Assembly: GCA_903918155.1 (NCBI GenBank)
Contig: CAIXDD010000112.1
Span: 1 to 15,062, forward strand
From: an uncultured Hyphomicrobiales bacterium
Lineage (GTDB): Bacteria > Pseudomonadota > Alphaproteobacteria > Rhizobiales > Beijerinckiaceae
Direction of reading: 5' to 3'
Length of the DNA: 15,062 nucleotides
The notes beneath the pieces were generated by a model. The model searched no databases, was not told where the DNA came from, and saw only the letters and a list, made by a program, of their open reading frames with translations. Shown one piece after another: positions 1 through 6,074 of the stretch; the first letter of the stretch is position 1; each line of letters starts with the position of its first letter. A program made the position numbers and the translations under genes.

Positions 1-884
1 AGGTCCTGCCAATATTTGGAATGGGCCTGCGGCTTCTCCTTCGGCGCCGTCGACTTGATCGCGTGGCGCACGGGATCGAGGCTGTCGCGCACGCGCCGCG
101 CCTCCTCGAATTTTCCCGCGAAAGCGAGGTCTGTGTAATCGCGCATGCGCCGATCGTGTTTCGTCTGGAGCAGATAGGGCGGCGAGGAGCACAGATAGAG
201 CCGCCAGCCCAGCTCCACGATATTGTCCAGCCATTCCTCCTCGGAGGCGGTGGACACGATCAGCCGGTCGCCGGCCAATTGGGTGAGGCGCACATACATC
301 TCGCGCGGCACGCTGTATTTGATGGCCACCACATTGGGAATGTCGGCGAGCCTCGCGCATAATTCGGGGCTCAGCAGATAGCCGGAATCGGGATGGCTCC
401 ACAAAGCGACGCCCAGGTTCACGCGCTCGCAGATATATTTGTAATATTCGAGAATCGTCTCGTCCTGCGCCTTCAGGAAATGCAGCACGGGCGCGTGGAC
501 GACGATGCTCTGCGCGCCGATCTTCTCGGCGTGGCGGGCGAGTTCGAGCACGACGTCCATATTCTGGTCCGAGCAGGACATGATGGCGCCGGCCTTGCCC
601 TGCGTCTCCTCAAGCCCGATGTCGAACAGCCGCTTGCGCTCCTCCAGCGTGAGCGCAAAAAATTCGCCCTGCTTGCCGGCGATGAAGACGCCGTCCACGC
701 CAAGATCGTCGATCCAATGGCGCAGATTGGCGCGCAGGCCCTCCTCGTCGATGGACATGTCGGCGCGAAACGGCGTGAGCGCGGCCGCCCAGACGCCGCG
801 CATGCGTTCGCGCGCCCAATCCTTCGCGTCCAGCCTGTTCACGCCCATCGAGTCCCATCCCGCTCCGCTGCGATCCAGCGCCAT
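1..884 (-). CDS. DapA / N-acetylneuraminate lyase superfamily protein (3' end outside window)
   Basis: This class I aldolase or lyase of the DHDPS/NAL superfamily runs off the left edge; 294 codons are visible, close to the usual 290-310. In the translation, the superfamily glycine motif appears as GKQGE (70-74, in place of GTTGE). The Schiff-base lysine is K189 in NVVAIKYS. The segment that normally carries the catalytic PYY tyrosine reads HAPVLHF (130-136), so the usual proton-relay Tyr is missing. Family members cleave or condense 2-keto acids in the cytoplasm; here the reaction cannot be named, and true dihydrodipicolinate synthase is unlikely. It is the last visible gene of the VOC > TctC > lyase operon, 119 bases after the TctC stop. 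The start is ATG 884, the first ATG after an in-frame TGA; ATG 848 is a plausible alternative, and neither has a strong SD. Confidence 0.82.
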   Translation of the reverse strand, partial: MALDRSGAGWDSMGVNRLDAKDWARERMRGVWAAALTPFRADMSIDEEGLRANLRHWIDDLGVDGVFIAGKQGEFFALTLEERKRLFDIGLEETQGKAGAIMSCSDQNMDVVLELARHAEKIGAQSIVVHAPVLHFLKAQDETILEYYKYICERVNLGVALWSHPDSGYLLSPELCARLADIPNVVAIKYSVPREMYVRLTQLAGDRLIVSTASEEEWLDNIVELGWRLYLCSSPPYLLQTKHDRRMRDYTDLAFAGKFEEARRVRDSLDPVRHAIKSTAPKEKPQAHSKYWQD

Positions 885-936
885 AGCGCCCTGTTTTCGC
901 CGCCCCCGTCAATGCGGAAAAGAGCCCGCAGGCGAG

Positions 937-961
937 CGGCCGGCGCGCGGGCCTCCGGCCG
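937..961 (-). terminator. 7-bp perfect inverted repeat between TctC and lyase genes
   Basis: CGGCCGG (937-943) and CCGGCCG (955-961) are perfect complements around an 11-base GC-rich loop, in the 119-base gap after the TctC-type gene. No T-run follows on either strand, so it is at best a weak or Rho-assisted terminator, or an mRNA processing or stability hairpin that lowers expression of the downstream lyase. A chance hairpin in GC-rich DNA is also possible. Confidence 0.3.
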
Positions 962-1003
962 CCCCTTATAGCCCAGCCGAAGAGGGGGCGGAATCGGGCC
1001 CGA

Positions 1004-2068
1004 TCACATGCCGCGGGCCTGCCGCGCCTTCTCCAGAAGGTCCGGCGGGGTGGTCATGATGTCCTCCAGGATCGCCTCCAGCCGCTCGGCGGCCAGGGGG
1101 CGCACGTCGATGGAGGCCTTCTTCGCCTCGGCGAGGAAGGCGGGGTCGCGCATCGTCTCCATGAAGGATTTTCTCAGGGCAGCGAGCCTTTCGTCGGGCG
1201 TGTCGGGCGTGGTCAGATAGGAGCGGCCCATCGCGATCTCGCCCGAGAACAGGCGCAGGATGCGCGCGGATTCGGGATCGCCGGCAAGCTCGTGCAGGAG
1301 CGGCACGTCGGGGAAATCCGGATCCCGGTCGGCGCCGATCTGGGCGATCAGGTCGATCTTGCGGTCGCGCAGCCAGTCGGGATTACCCGATTTCAGGCTG
1401 GAGAAGAAATTGCCCGCCCTGCCCTGAACCTCGCCGCGCTCCATCGCGATATGGATTTCATTGGTGCTCTTGTAGCCCGGAATCATCTTGAATTTCGCGC
1501 CGAGCAGATTGTTCATGAGCGTGGGGAACAAGATCGTGTAGGAGCCCGCGCCGGTGCCGCCCATCAGCACTTCACGGCTGCGCGCATCGGCGAGCGAGCG
1601 CACGCCCGCCGTGTGCCAGACATAGACGTTCATATTGTCCACGTCGCTGGCGCCGATCCAACGGAAGCGGCGCGACTCATATTGCGCGCCCTTGCCGTCG
1701 ATGAGCTGATACAGGCCGAACGAGGGCAGGATCGCCCCCACATGCGTGCCGTCGCGCGGCGCCTGCATATACATGAAATTGGCGGCCTGCAGATGGCCGG
1801 CCCCGGTCATGTTGCGCGGGGTGACCGTCGGCTTGCCGGGAATGTGATTGCCCCAATGGCGCGCGACGAGCCGGGCGTTGGCGTCGAGCCCGCCGCCCAC
1901 GCCCGTGCTGATGATCACGTTGATCTGCCGGCCTGCGTAGAAATCGGCGACCGGATCGGCGGCCCGGGCCGCGCTCGAGGCTTGCGCGAGCGCGAAGGCG
2001 GCGCCCGCAACGAGGGGCGCGAACCGGGCGAGGCGGAGCGCGCGCGGGGCGCGGAAAAACGCGGACAT
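1004..2068 (-). CDS. Tripartite tricarboxylate transporter (TctC/Bug) family solute-binding protein
   Basis: This is a periplasmic solute receptor of 354 residues. The N-terminus has a basic start, a hydrophobic core (about 15-30) and an ARA cleavage site around residues 35-37, a clear Sec signal peptide. The mature protein shows the Bug-family pattern: GRQINVIISTGVGGGLDANAR (46-66), an NMTGAGHLQAAN segment, an MGGTGAGS segment, and C-terminal DERLAALRKSFMETMRDPAF. Family members bind carboxylates or aromatic acids for TctAB-type transporters, or work as orphan receptors. No TctA or TctB is in the window. The start is ATG 2068, preceded by a TGAGGAGG SD that overlaps the stop of the VOC gene (11 bases between stop and start); a longer in-frame start at 2146 would bury the signal peptide and overlap the VOC gene, so it was rejected. 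It is the middle gene of the operon. Confidence 0.9.
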   Translation of the reverse strand: MSAFFRAPRALRLARFAPLVAGAAFALAQASSAARAADPVADFYAGRQINVIISTGVGGGLDANARLVARHWGNHIPGKPTVTPRNMTGAGHLQAANFMYMQAPRDGTHVGAILPSFGLYQLIDGKGAQYESRRFRWIGASDVDNMNVYVWHTAGVRSLADARSREVLMGGTGAGSYTILFPTLMNNLLGAKFKMIPGYKSTNEIHIAMERGEVQGRAGNFFSSLKSGNPDWLRDRKIDLIAQIGADRDPDFPDVPLLHELAGDPESARILRLFSGEIAMGRSYLTTPDTPDERLAALRKSFMETMRDPAFLAEAKKASIDVRPLAAERLEAILEDIMTTPPDLLEKARQARGM

Positions 2069-2079
2069 GCGCGGCCTCC

Positions 2080-2883
2080 TCAATGTTCGGCGACGTCGAT
2101 ATAGACGCCTTCGAGATCGGTGAGATGGAATTCGCCCATGGGGCATTGCTGGAAGACCGACAGGCGCGCCTCGCCTTCCGCGCCCACGCCCAGCGGCTTC
2201 GTCACCATTTGCGGGTTGAAGCCGATCAGCTCCACCATGTCGCGCTTGACGGCCTCCACGCTCTCGACCTTGAAGCCGAAATGATCGAGGGCCGGCGGCT
2301 GGGGATCGTGGCCGACGAAATCATCCATCGTCCATTGCATGACGACCATCGTCACGCGCCCGTCGGACAGGCGATAATGGCCGCCGCTGCGGTCATTCGA
2401 CAGGGCCAGTTCGAAGACGGAGGAATAGAACTCGGCCGTCCGCTCGGGATTGCGCACGCGCAGCGCGATATGATTGATGTAACGCTGCGGCAGCGCGCCG
2501 TCGTTCTCGGCGAAAATGTCCTGCGCCTTGCCGGAATTGCGCTCCGCAAGATCGAAGATGATCATGTCGGCGTCATGCGCGCTATAGGCGGCGTTGGGCC
2601 GCACCGCCGGGCGCTGCACATAGGCGAGCGAGGGATCGAAGCGCGCGATGCGCTCCAGCGCCTGCTGCATGCTCTCCACCTCGAAGCCGAAATGGTCGAG
2701 CCCGCTGCGCCGGCCGTCGCGCCGGGGAATGTTGTTGAGCCCGATCTGCCCATCGCCCACGGGGCAGGCGCGCGCGGGGCGCTGGGCGTTGGAGGCCTTC
2801 ATGCCGAACAGCGCCTGATAAAAGCGGGCGTTGGTGGCGTAATTATCGCTCGCGATGGCGAGATGGTTGATCCTGGCGAACAT
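2080..2883 (-). CDS. Two-domain VOC (glyoxalase/extradiol dioxygenase-like) protein
   Basis: This 267-residue cytoplasmic protein carries two VOC modules. Domain 1 (about 1-115) has FARINHLAI with H7, LDHFGFEVES with H64, and D111 in IIFDLAE. Domain 2 (about 134-264) has INHIALRV with H138, LDHFGFKVES with H201, and D263 in GVYIDVAE. The third metal ligand is usually Glu in this fold; in both domains the aligned residue is Asp. VOC enzymes include extradiol dioxygenases, glyoxalases and isomerases; the tandem layout resembles extradiol-type dioxygenases, but the substrate is unknown. The start is ATG 2883, preceded by GGGGAGG; an in-frame ATG at 2898 has no SD. The gene leads the operon with TctC and the DapA-like lyase, so a role in breaking down an imported carboxylate is inferred, not shown. 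Confidence 0.85.
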   Translation of the reverse strand: MFARINHLAIASDNYATNARFYQALFGMKASNAQRPARACPVGDGQIGLNNIPRRDGRRSGLDHFGFEVESMQQALERIARFDPSLAYVQRPAVRPNAAYSAHDADMIIFDLAERNSGKAQDIFAENDGALPQRYINHIALRVRNPERTAEFYSSVFELALSNDRSGGHYRLSDGRVTMVVMQWTMDDFVGHDPQPPALDHFGFKVESVEAVKRDMVELIGFNPQMVTKPLGVGAEGEARLSVFQQCPMGEFHLTDLEGVYIDVAEH

Positions 2884-2991
2884 TTGCCTCCCCGGCATTT
2901 GCTTGGTCTATTGGCGCGCGAGCCTAACGATCGCCGGGGCTTTGGCAAGCCGGCGGTTCGACGCATCCGCGCAGGCTGGAGCGGAACCCCG
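2884..2991. promoter_or_regulatory. Divergent intergenic region, VOC operon and EEP gene
   Basis: These 108 bases separate the divergent starts and must hold the start signals of both genes. CCCCGGC (2890-2896) and GCCGGGG (2933-2939) form a perfect inverted repeat with a 36-base spacer, partly under the VOC SD. No convincing -35/-10 pair was found on either strand. Confidence 0.3.
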
Positions 2992-3951
2992 ATGAGCTTC
3001 GCCGTCGCCACGTTCAACGTCGAAAATCTCGGGCGCGAAACCGGGGACGAGGCCGCCCTGCCCGCGCGCCTTGCGGCGTTGCGCCCGGTTCTGGAGCGGC
3101 TGCGCGCCGACGTGCTGTGCCTGCAGGAGGTCAATGCGCCGAGAACCGGGCGCAAGGGCGCCCGCGCCTTCCGCTCGCTCGACCGGCTGCTGGAGGGGAC
3201 GGACTATGCGCGCTTCCATCGGATATCGAGCCGGCGGCCGGGCTCGGACGAGCCCGCGGACGTGCATAATCTGGTCATCCTGTCGCGCTTCCCCGTGGAG
3301 GCCAGCGGCCAGCTCCATCACGATCTCGTGCCGGCGTGGGACTGGCTCCCGCCCGGCGAGGCCACGCCGGTGCGCGCGCTGTTCGACCGGCCGATCCTGC
3401 ATGCGCGGCTGCGCGGCCCGGCGGGGCCGCTGCATGTGCTCAACCTGCATCTGCGGGCGCCGCGCGCGGCCCATCTGCCCGCCGACAAGGCGCAGGGGCG
3501 CTGGACGAGCAGCGCGGGCTGGGCCAAGGGCTTTTTCCTCGCGGCGCAATTGCGCCAGGCGCAGGCGCTGGAGGCGCGGCTTTTCATCGAGGGGATTTTC
3601 GACCGCGAGCCGGAGGCGCGCCTTCTCGTCTGCGGGGACCTCAATGCGGACTCGTTCGAGACGCCGACGCGCCTCCTGTGCGGGGCGCCCGAAGACGGCG
3701 CGCCGGGCGGCGATTGCGCCTTCGCCGGGCGCTGGCTCGAACGGCTCGACGGGCGCGTGGAGGCCGGCAGGCGCCACAGCGTGATTCACGACGGGCGGCG
3801 CGTCCTGCTCGACCATCTGCTCGCCTCGCCGGCGCTGGCGCGCGCCTGCACGGGGGTGGAGATCCTCAACGAGGGACTGGCCGACGAAGCCCGCGCGCAG
3901 GCGGCCGTCGCCGGCTCGCTCCATGCGCCGGCGGTGGCGCGTTTCACATGA
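2992..3951 (+). CDS. Endonuclease/exonuclease/phosphatase (EEP) family protein
   Basis: This 319-residue Mg-dependent phosphodiesterase-fold protein has no signal peptide or membrane segment. The EEP motifs occur in order: TFNVENLG (N9), LCLQEVNAP (Q45/E46), HNLVILSRFPV (92-102), VLNLHLRAP (H153), VCGDLNADS (D216/N218) and LDHLLAS (D274/H275). The C-terminal catalytic motif, usually SDHxPV, reads GSLHAPAV (309-316): the His (H311) is kept but the Asp is replaced by Leu. The family covers DNA repair nucleases, sphingomyelinases and inositol phosphatases; long alphaproteobacterial members like this are uncharacterised. The start is ATG 2992 with a GGAG about 10 bases upstream; the same frame stays open further upstream, but that part is antisense shadow of the VOC gene. 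It is monocistronic and convergent with the TAXI gene. Confidence 0.85.
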   Translation: MSFAVATFNVENLGRETGDEAALPARLAALRPVLERLRADVLCLQEVNAPRTGRKGARAFRSLDRLLEGTDYARFHRISSRRPGSDEPADVHNLVILSRFPVEASGQLHHDLVPAWDWLPPGEATPVRALFDRPILHARLRGPAGPLHVLNLHLRAPRAAHLPADKAQGRWTSSAGWAKGFFLAAQLRQAQALEARLFIEGIFDREPEARLLVCGDLNADSFETPTRLLCGAPEDGAPGGDCAFAGRWLERLDGRVEAGRRHSVIHDGRRVLLDHLLASPALARACTGVEILNEGLADEARAQAAVAGSLHAPAVARFT

Positions 3952-3958
3952 AACGCGC
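3937..3958. repeat. Perfect 10-bp inverted repeat, parS-like or bidirectional terminator
   Basis: GCGCGTTTCA (3937-3946), a central CA and TGAAACGCGC (3949-3958) form a perfect inverted repeat over the EEP stop codon, 6 bases before the end of the convergent TAXI gene. As RNA it folds into a 9-bp stem with a 4-base loop on either strand, which fits a shared terminator, although no T-run follows. The inner 14 bases, GTTTCACATGAAAC, differ at one position from the ParB-binding parS core GTTTCACGTGAAAC. Both readings are open. Confidence 0.6.
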
Positions 3959-3964
3959 GCCGCT

Positions 3965-5266
3965 TCACGCGAGCAGCGCCTGCCGCTTCTTGTCGAGCAG
4001 CTGGATGAACAAGCGCATCCATGGGGTCGGATCGGTGTCCTGCGAATCGAACAGGCCGGCCCCGTAATCGCGGATCAGCTCCTTAATCAGCGCTTCGAAA
4101 TCGGCCTCGACCACATCCAGCTCCGCCAGGCTGCGCGCGGCCTCCAACCGCTCGACCAGGGCGGCGAGGCGCCTGCCGGCGGTGCTCTCAAGCGGCTCCT
4201 CCCTGAGGCCGATCCAGGCGAGGAATCCGGTGATGGAGGAGCCCAGAACGCTCAAGCCGAACAGCGCGAGCCAGATATGGTCGCTATAGGTTTCGAGCCA
4301 GGTCTGCGTCTCGTCCTTCACGACCGCCGCCACGCCGGGATGGGGCATGTAGCGGCGCTGGCCGTCCACGCTCGGCAATTCGAGGAAAAAGGCGTTGTCG
4401 TCGATGCGGCGCAGACGCGTGCGCGCCTCCAGAAGCGCGCGCGCCAGCTCGCCCGCCGTCGCGTCCGAAAGCCGCTCGCCGGCGGCGATTTCATAGGTGA
4501 CGGCGACGGTCTCCAGCGCATGCGCGGGACGCGGGGGCGCGCCGCCCAGCACGCCGGCGGGCAATTCCGTCGCCTCGAGATCGCGATAGCGGAAGGCGAG
4601 CGCCTGCGGCGCCGGCACGCCCGCATAGACCAGCGACATCTTCTGGCGCTCCACGAGGTCGCCCAGGATGCGGCGCATCCTCTGGCCGGGCCAGGCGACG
4701 AAAACCGCCGCGTCGACGGCGCCCGAGGCGAGCGCCTCGCCCACCTCCGTCAGCGGCAGGTCGATGAGCGTGGGATCGTCGGGCGCCTGCGCGCCCTCGG
4801 CGACGACGGGGCGGTAATGTTGCAGGATGCGGCGCACCAGCATGCGGTTGTCGTCGGATTCGCCGCGCACCACGCCCACCTTGCGGTTCGCCAGACCGGC
4901 GACGTCGAGCGGTTCGTCCTGCCGGGCGACGAAGATCACATGCCGTTTCTGGATGACGGCGATGGAGCGCGCCTGCGCGGACGTCGGATCGTCGCTGCGC
5001 ACGACGGCCAGATCCGCCCGCCCGTCATCCAGCGCGCGGGCGGCGGACAGGGAATCGGGCTGCGGCGCGATTTCGAGCCGGAAGGGCTCGCGCGATTCAA
5101 CGAGCGCGCGGGCGAGCGAACGCAGGAAGACCATCTGCTGCGATCCGTCCGGCCCGACGGCGATTTTCAGCGTGCGCGGCTGGTTGAGCGCGAACCAGAG
5201 CAGGGCCGCCGCCGCGCTGGCCCCAAGGCAAGCGGCCGTCCATCGCAACAATAGCCGAGACCGCAT
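3965..5266 (-). CDS. TAXI-family (TRAP-associated) solute-binding protein, membrane-anchored at both ends
   Basis: This 433-residue protein has an N-terminal hydrophobic segment (about 10-28) with no clear signal-peptidase site. A TAXI-type periplasmic binding domain follows (about 31-325: LKIAVGPDGSQQ, ARALDDGRADLAVVRSDD, VGVVRGESDD, GAVDAAVFV, RYMPHPG). A second hydrophobic helix (about 331-353) leads into a charged, probably cytoplasmic tail of about 80 residues, partly alpha-helical. Classical TAXI proteins are soluble receptors for glutamate-like or other carboxylates with a TRAP permease; here two anchors and a tail suggest a fixed sensor-like or scaffold protein. No DctQ/DctM-type gene is nearby. 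The start is ATG 5266, preceded by AAAGGAGA at 8-base spacing; in-frame extensions up to 5539 lack such a site. The gene is monocistronic and convergent with the EEP gene. Confidence 0.85.
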   Translation of the reverse strand: MRSRLLLRWTAACLGASAAAALLWFALNQPRTLKIAVGPDGSQQMVFLRSLARALVESREPFRLEIAPQPDSLSAARALDDGRADLAVVRSDDPTSAQARSIAVIQKRHVIFVARQDEPLDVAGLANRKVGVVRGESDDNRMLVRRILQHYRPVVAEGAQAPDDPTLIDLPLTEVGEALASGAVDAAVFVAWPGQRMRRILGDLVERQKMSLVYAGVPAPQALAFRYRDLEATELPAGVLGGAPPRPAHALETVAVTYEIAAGERLSDATAGELARALLEARTRLRRIDDNAFFLELPSVDGQRRYMPHPGVAAVVKDETQTWLETYSDHIWLALFGLSVLGSSITGFLAWIGLREEPLESTAGRRLAALVERLEAARSLAELDVVEADFEALIKELIRDYGAGLFDSQDTDPTPWMRLFIQLLDKKRQALLA

Positions 5267-5417
5267 GCGCCGCTCTCCTTTCGAGCGAAGCATGTTTGAT
5301 CCGCCGGCGATTGCAAGCGGGAGAAAGGAGGACGCCTTGCCGATCGCGTCGCGATGGCGCGCCGCGTCCACTCTTTGGTCGCATGCGCGCGGAATCCGCT
5401 CGACGCGGACCCGGGAT

Positions 5418-5472
5418 CGGCGCCATGATGAGCGCCGTTCAAAGTCGCGCGAAAGTCGAAAGCGACGGAACG
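5418..5472 (+). other. Pair of stem-loops in the non-coding stretch
   Basis: CGGCGC (5418-5423) pairs with GCGCCG (5432-5437) over an 8-base loop. A second, overlapping structure has two stacked stems: CGTTC (5436-5440) with GAACG (5468-5472), and GTCGC (5444-5448) with GCGAC (5462-5466), separated by an AAA/G internal loop. The two share bases 5436-5437 and would compete at that edge. They may be the 5' part of a structured transcript ending at the 5821 terminator; chance is also possible at this GC content. Confidence 0.3.
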
Positions 5473-5510
5473 GGCCCCGCAAGATGCGCGGGCGATCAGG
5501 GGAGGACGTC

Positions 5511-5675
5511 ATGCTGTTGACGCCACGCCGTTCGAGCAAGCGTATCCGCGGCTTTCATGCGCGCGCCCTGCGCCGCTCCGCCCGCCTTCGCCTCATTCTT
5601 CCAGCCGGCCCCAGCCCGGCCCTGTCGCATCGCCGACGACGCGGCGCCCATCGCGCCGCGCGCAAGGCCGCCTGA
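5511..5675 (+). CDS. Possible small Arg-rich protein, 54 residues
   Basis: The family is not recognised. An ATG at 5511 follows GGGGAGG (5499-5505) at 5-base spacing, one of the better SD sites in the window. The product (MLLTPRRSSKRIRG... ending RAARKAA) has 15 Arg and 2 Lys in 54 residues, an RRRR run at 41-44, no Cys, and no membrane helix. Upstream in the same frame, TTG 5337 also follows an AAAGGAGG with nearly the same spacing and would give 112 residues. A strong terminator lies 146 bases downstream. It could be a nucleic-acid-binding peptide, but Arg richness is also what random GC-rich DNA yields in this frame. Support is the SD and the terminator only. Confidence 0.3.
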   Translation: MLLTPRRSSKRIRGFHARALRRSARLRLILPAGPSPALSHRRRRGAHRAARKAA

Positions 5676-5740
5676 GCAAGGGCGCCTGAGCGCCGCCTGA
5701 GCGCGGAAGGCCGCAGGCCCTTGGCCGCAGGTCCTTGGCC
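5669..5740. repeat. Short tandem repeats after the small ORF
   Basis: CGCCTGAGC occurs three times (5669-5677, 5683-5691, 5694-5702), the first overlapping the stop of the small ORF. A 14-base unit, GGCCGCAGGCCCTT, follows at 5709-5722 and repeats with one change at 5723-5736, with a partial third copy starting at 5737. These look like local slippage duplications or binding sites; no protein-coding periodicity is evident. Confidence 0.6.
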
Positions 5741-5773
5741 GCGGTCGCCGCAGGGCGCCCCATTCCCGAGATC

Positions 5774-5790
5774 GGAGGCGATGCGCCTCC
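5774..5790. other. 7-bp perfect hairpin
   Basis: GGAGGCG (5774-5780), ATG loop, CGCCTCC (5784-5790). It precedes a second short hairpin, GCGCC-TTTT-GGCGC (5803-5816), and the strong terminator at 5821, so three stem-loops stand in a row on the plus strand. Confidence 0.4.
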
Positions 5791-5820
5791 GCCGATCCTC
5801 CCGCGCCTTTTGGCGCCAAC

Positions 5821-5851
5821 TGACCGGGGCGAAAGCTCCGGTCATTTTCTT
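5821..5851 (+). terminator. Strong intrinsic terminator with GAAA tetraloop
   Basis: TGACCGGGGC (5821-5830) pairs over all 10 positions (one G-U) with GCTCCGGTCA (5835-5844), closed by a GAAA tetraloop and followed at once by TTTTCTT (5845-5851). This is the only T-tailed hairpin noticed in the window and points to plus-strand transcription. No confident plus-strand gene ends before it, so it would end the small ORF or an RNA, or act as an attenuator for the ABC operon 224 bases on. Confidence 0.8.
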
Positions 5852-5853
5852 GC

Positions 5854-5876
5854 CGGGGCCCGAAAATCCGGCCCCG
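5854..5876. other. Second GC-rich hairpin behind the terminator
   Basis: CGGGGCC (5854-5860) pairs with GGCCCCG (5870-5876) over a 9-base loop. It follows the T-tail of the 5821 terminator by two bases and could be a back-up terminator or an anti-structure partner; no T-run follows it. Confidence 0.4.
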
Positions 5877-5952
5877 CCCCCCCTGCGCGGCCCAGCTCTT
5901 GAAAAATCGGCGATCATTCGTAACTGGACGCCACGGGACGGGCTGTTTATGC

Positions 5953-5964
5953 CTGACGCGTCAG
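5953..5964. promoter_or_regulatory. Perfect 12-bp palindrome upstream of the ABC operon
   Basis: CTGACGCGTCAG is fully self-complementary and lies 110 bases before the ABC-ATPase start. A dyad of this size, with no loop, suits a dimeric transcription factor better than an RNA hairpin. No regulator gene is in the window to pair it with. Confidence 0.4.
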
Positions 5965-6074
5965 CAAGCCGGAGATCTGGGGCCAATCGCGCCGCAGGCC
6001 CCCGGCCCAGCCGGCCGCCCATTCGCGAGAATGGCCATTCGACAGCCCGCAAAGGGCCATGGAGGGGGAATCAC

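Larger units (their letters stand above)
5267..6074. other. 808-base stretch without a confident gene
   Basis: This stretch lies between the divergent TAXI and ABC-ATPase starts. It holds a doubtful Arg-rich small ORF (5511-5675), tandem repeats (5669-5740), several hairpins (5418-5437, 5436-5472, 5774-5790, 5803-5816, 5854-5876, 6019-6034), a strong T-tailed terminator (5821-5851) and a 12-bp palindrome (5953-5964). TTGAAA at 5899-5904 could be a -35 box, but no good -10 follows at standard spacing. Long frames on the minus strand here have low-complexity Arg/Ala/Gly translations and no start signal. It does not match RNase P, tmRNA, SRP RNA or 6S RNA signatures that I could recognise. Confidence 0.6.

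Noticed and set aside
2083..2991. Long upstream plus-strand extension of the EEP frame
   Set aside because: It is antisense to the well-supported VOC gene, has no family signature, and EEP homology begins exactly at ATG 2992.
5499..5530. Resemblance of GGGGAGGA to the start of RNase P RNA
   Set aside because: The conserved bases that should follow in the P4 region are absent, and no matching 3' half was found.
5555..6052. 165-residue minus-strand frame in the non-coding stretch
   Set aside because: Arg/Ala/Gly-dominated, no SD, and it crosses the terminator and tandem repeats.
5721..6074. N-terminal extension of the ABC ATPase
   Set aside because: ATP-binding homology starts at 6075 right behind a strong SD; the extension crosses the terminator and palindrome.
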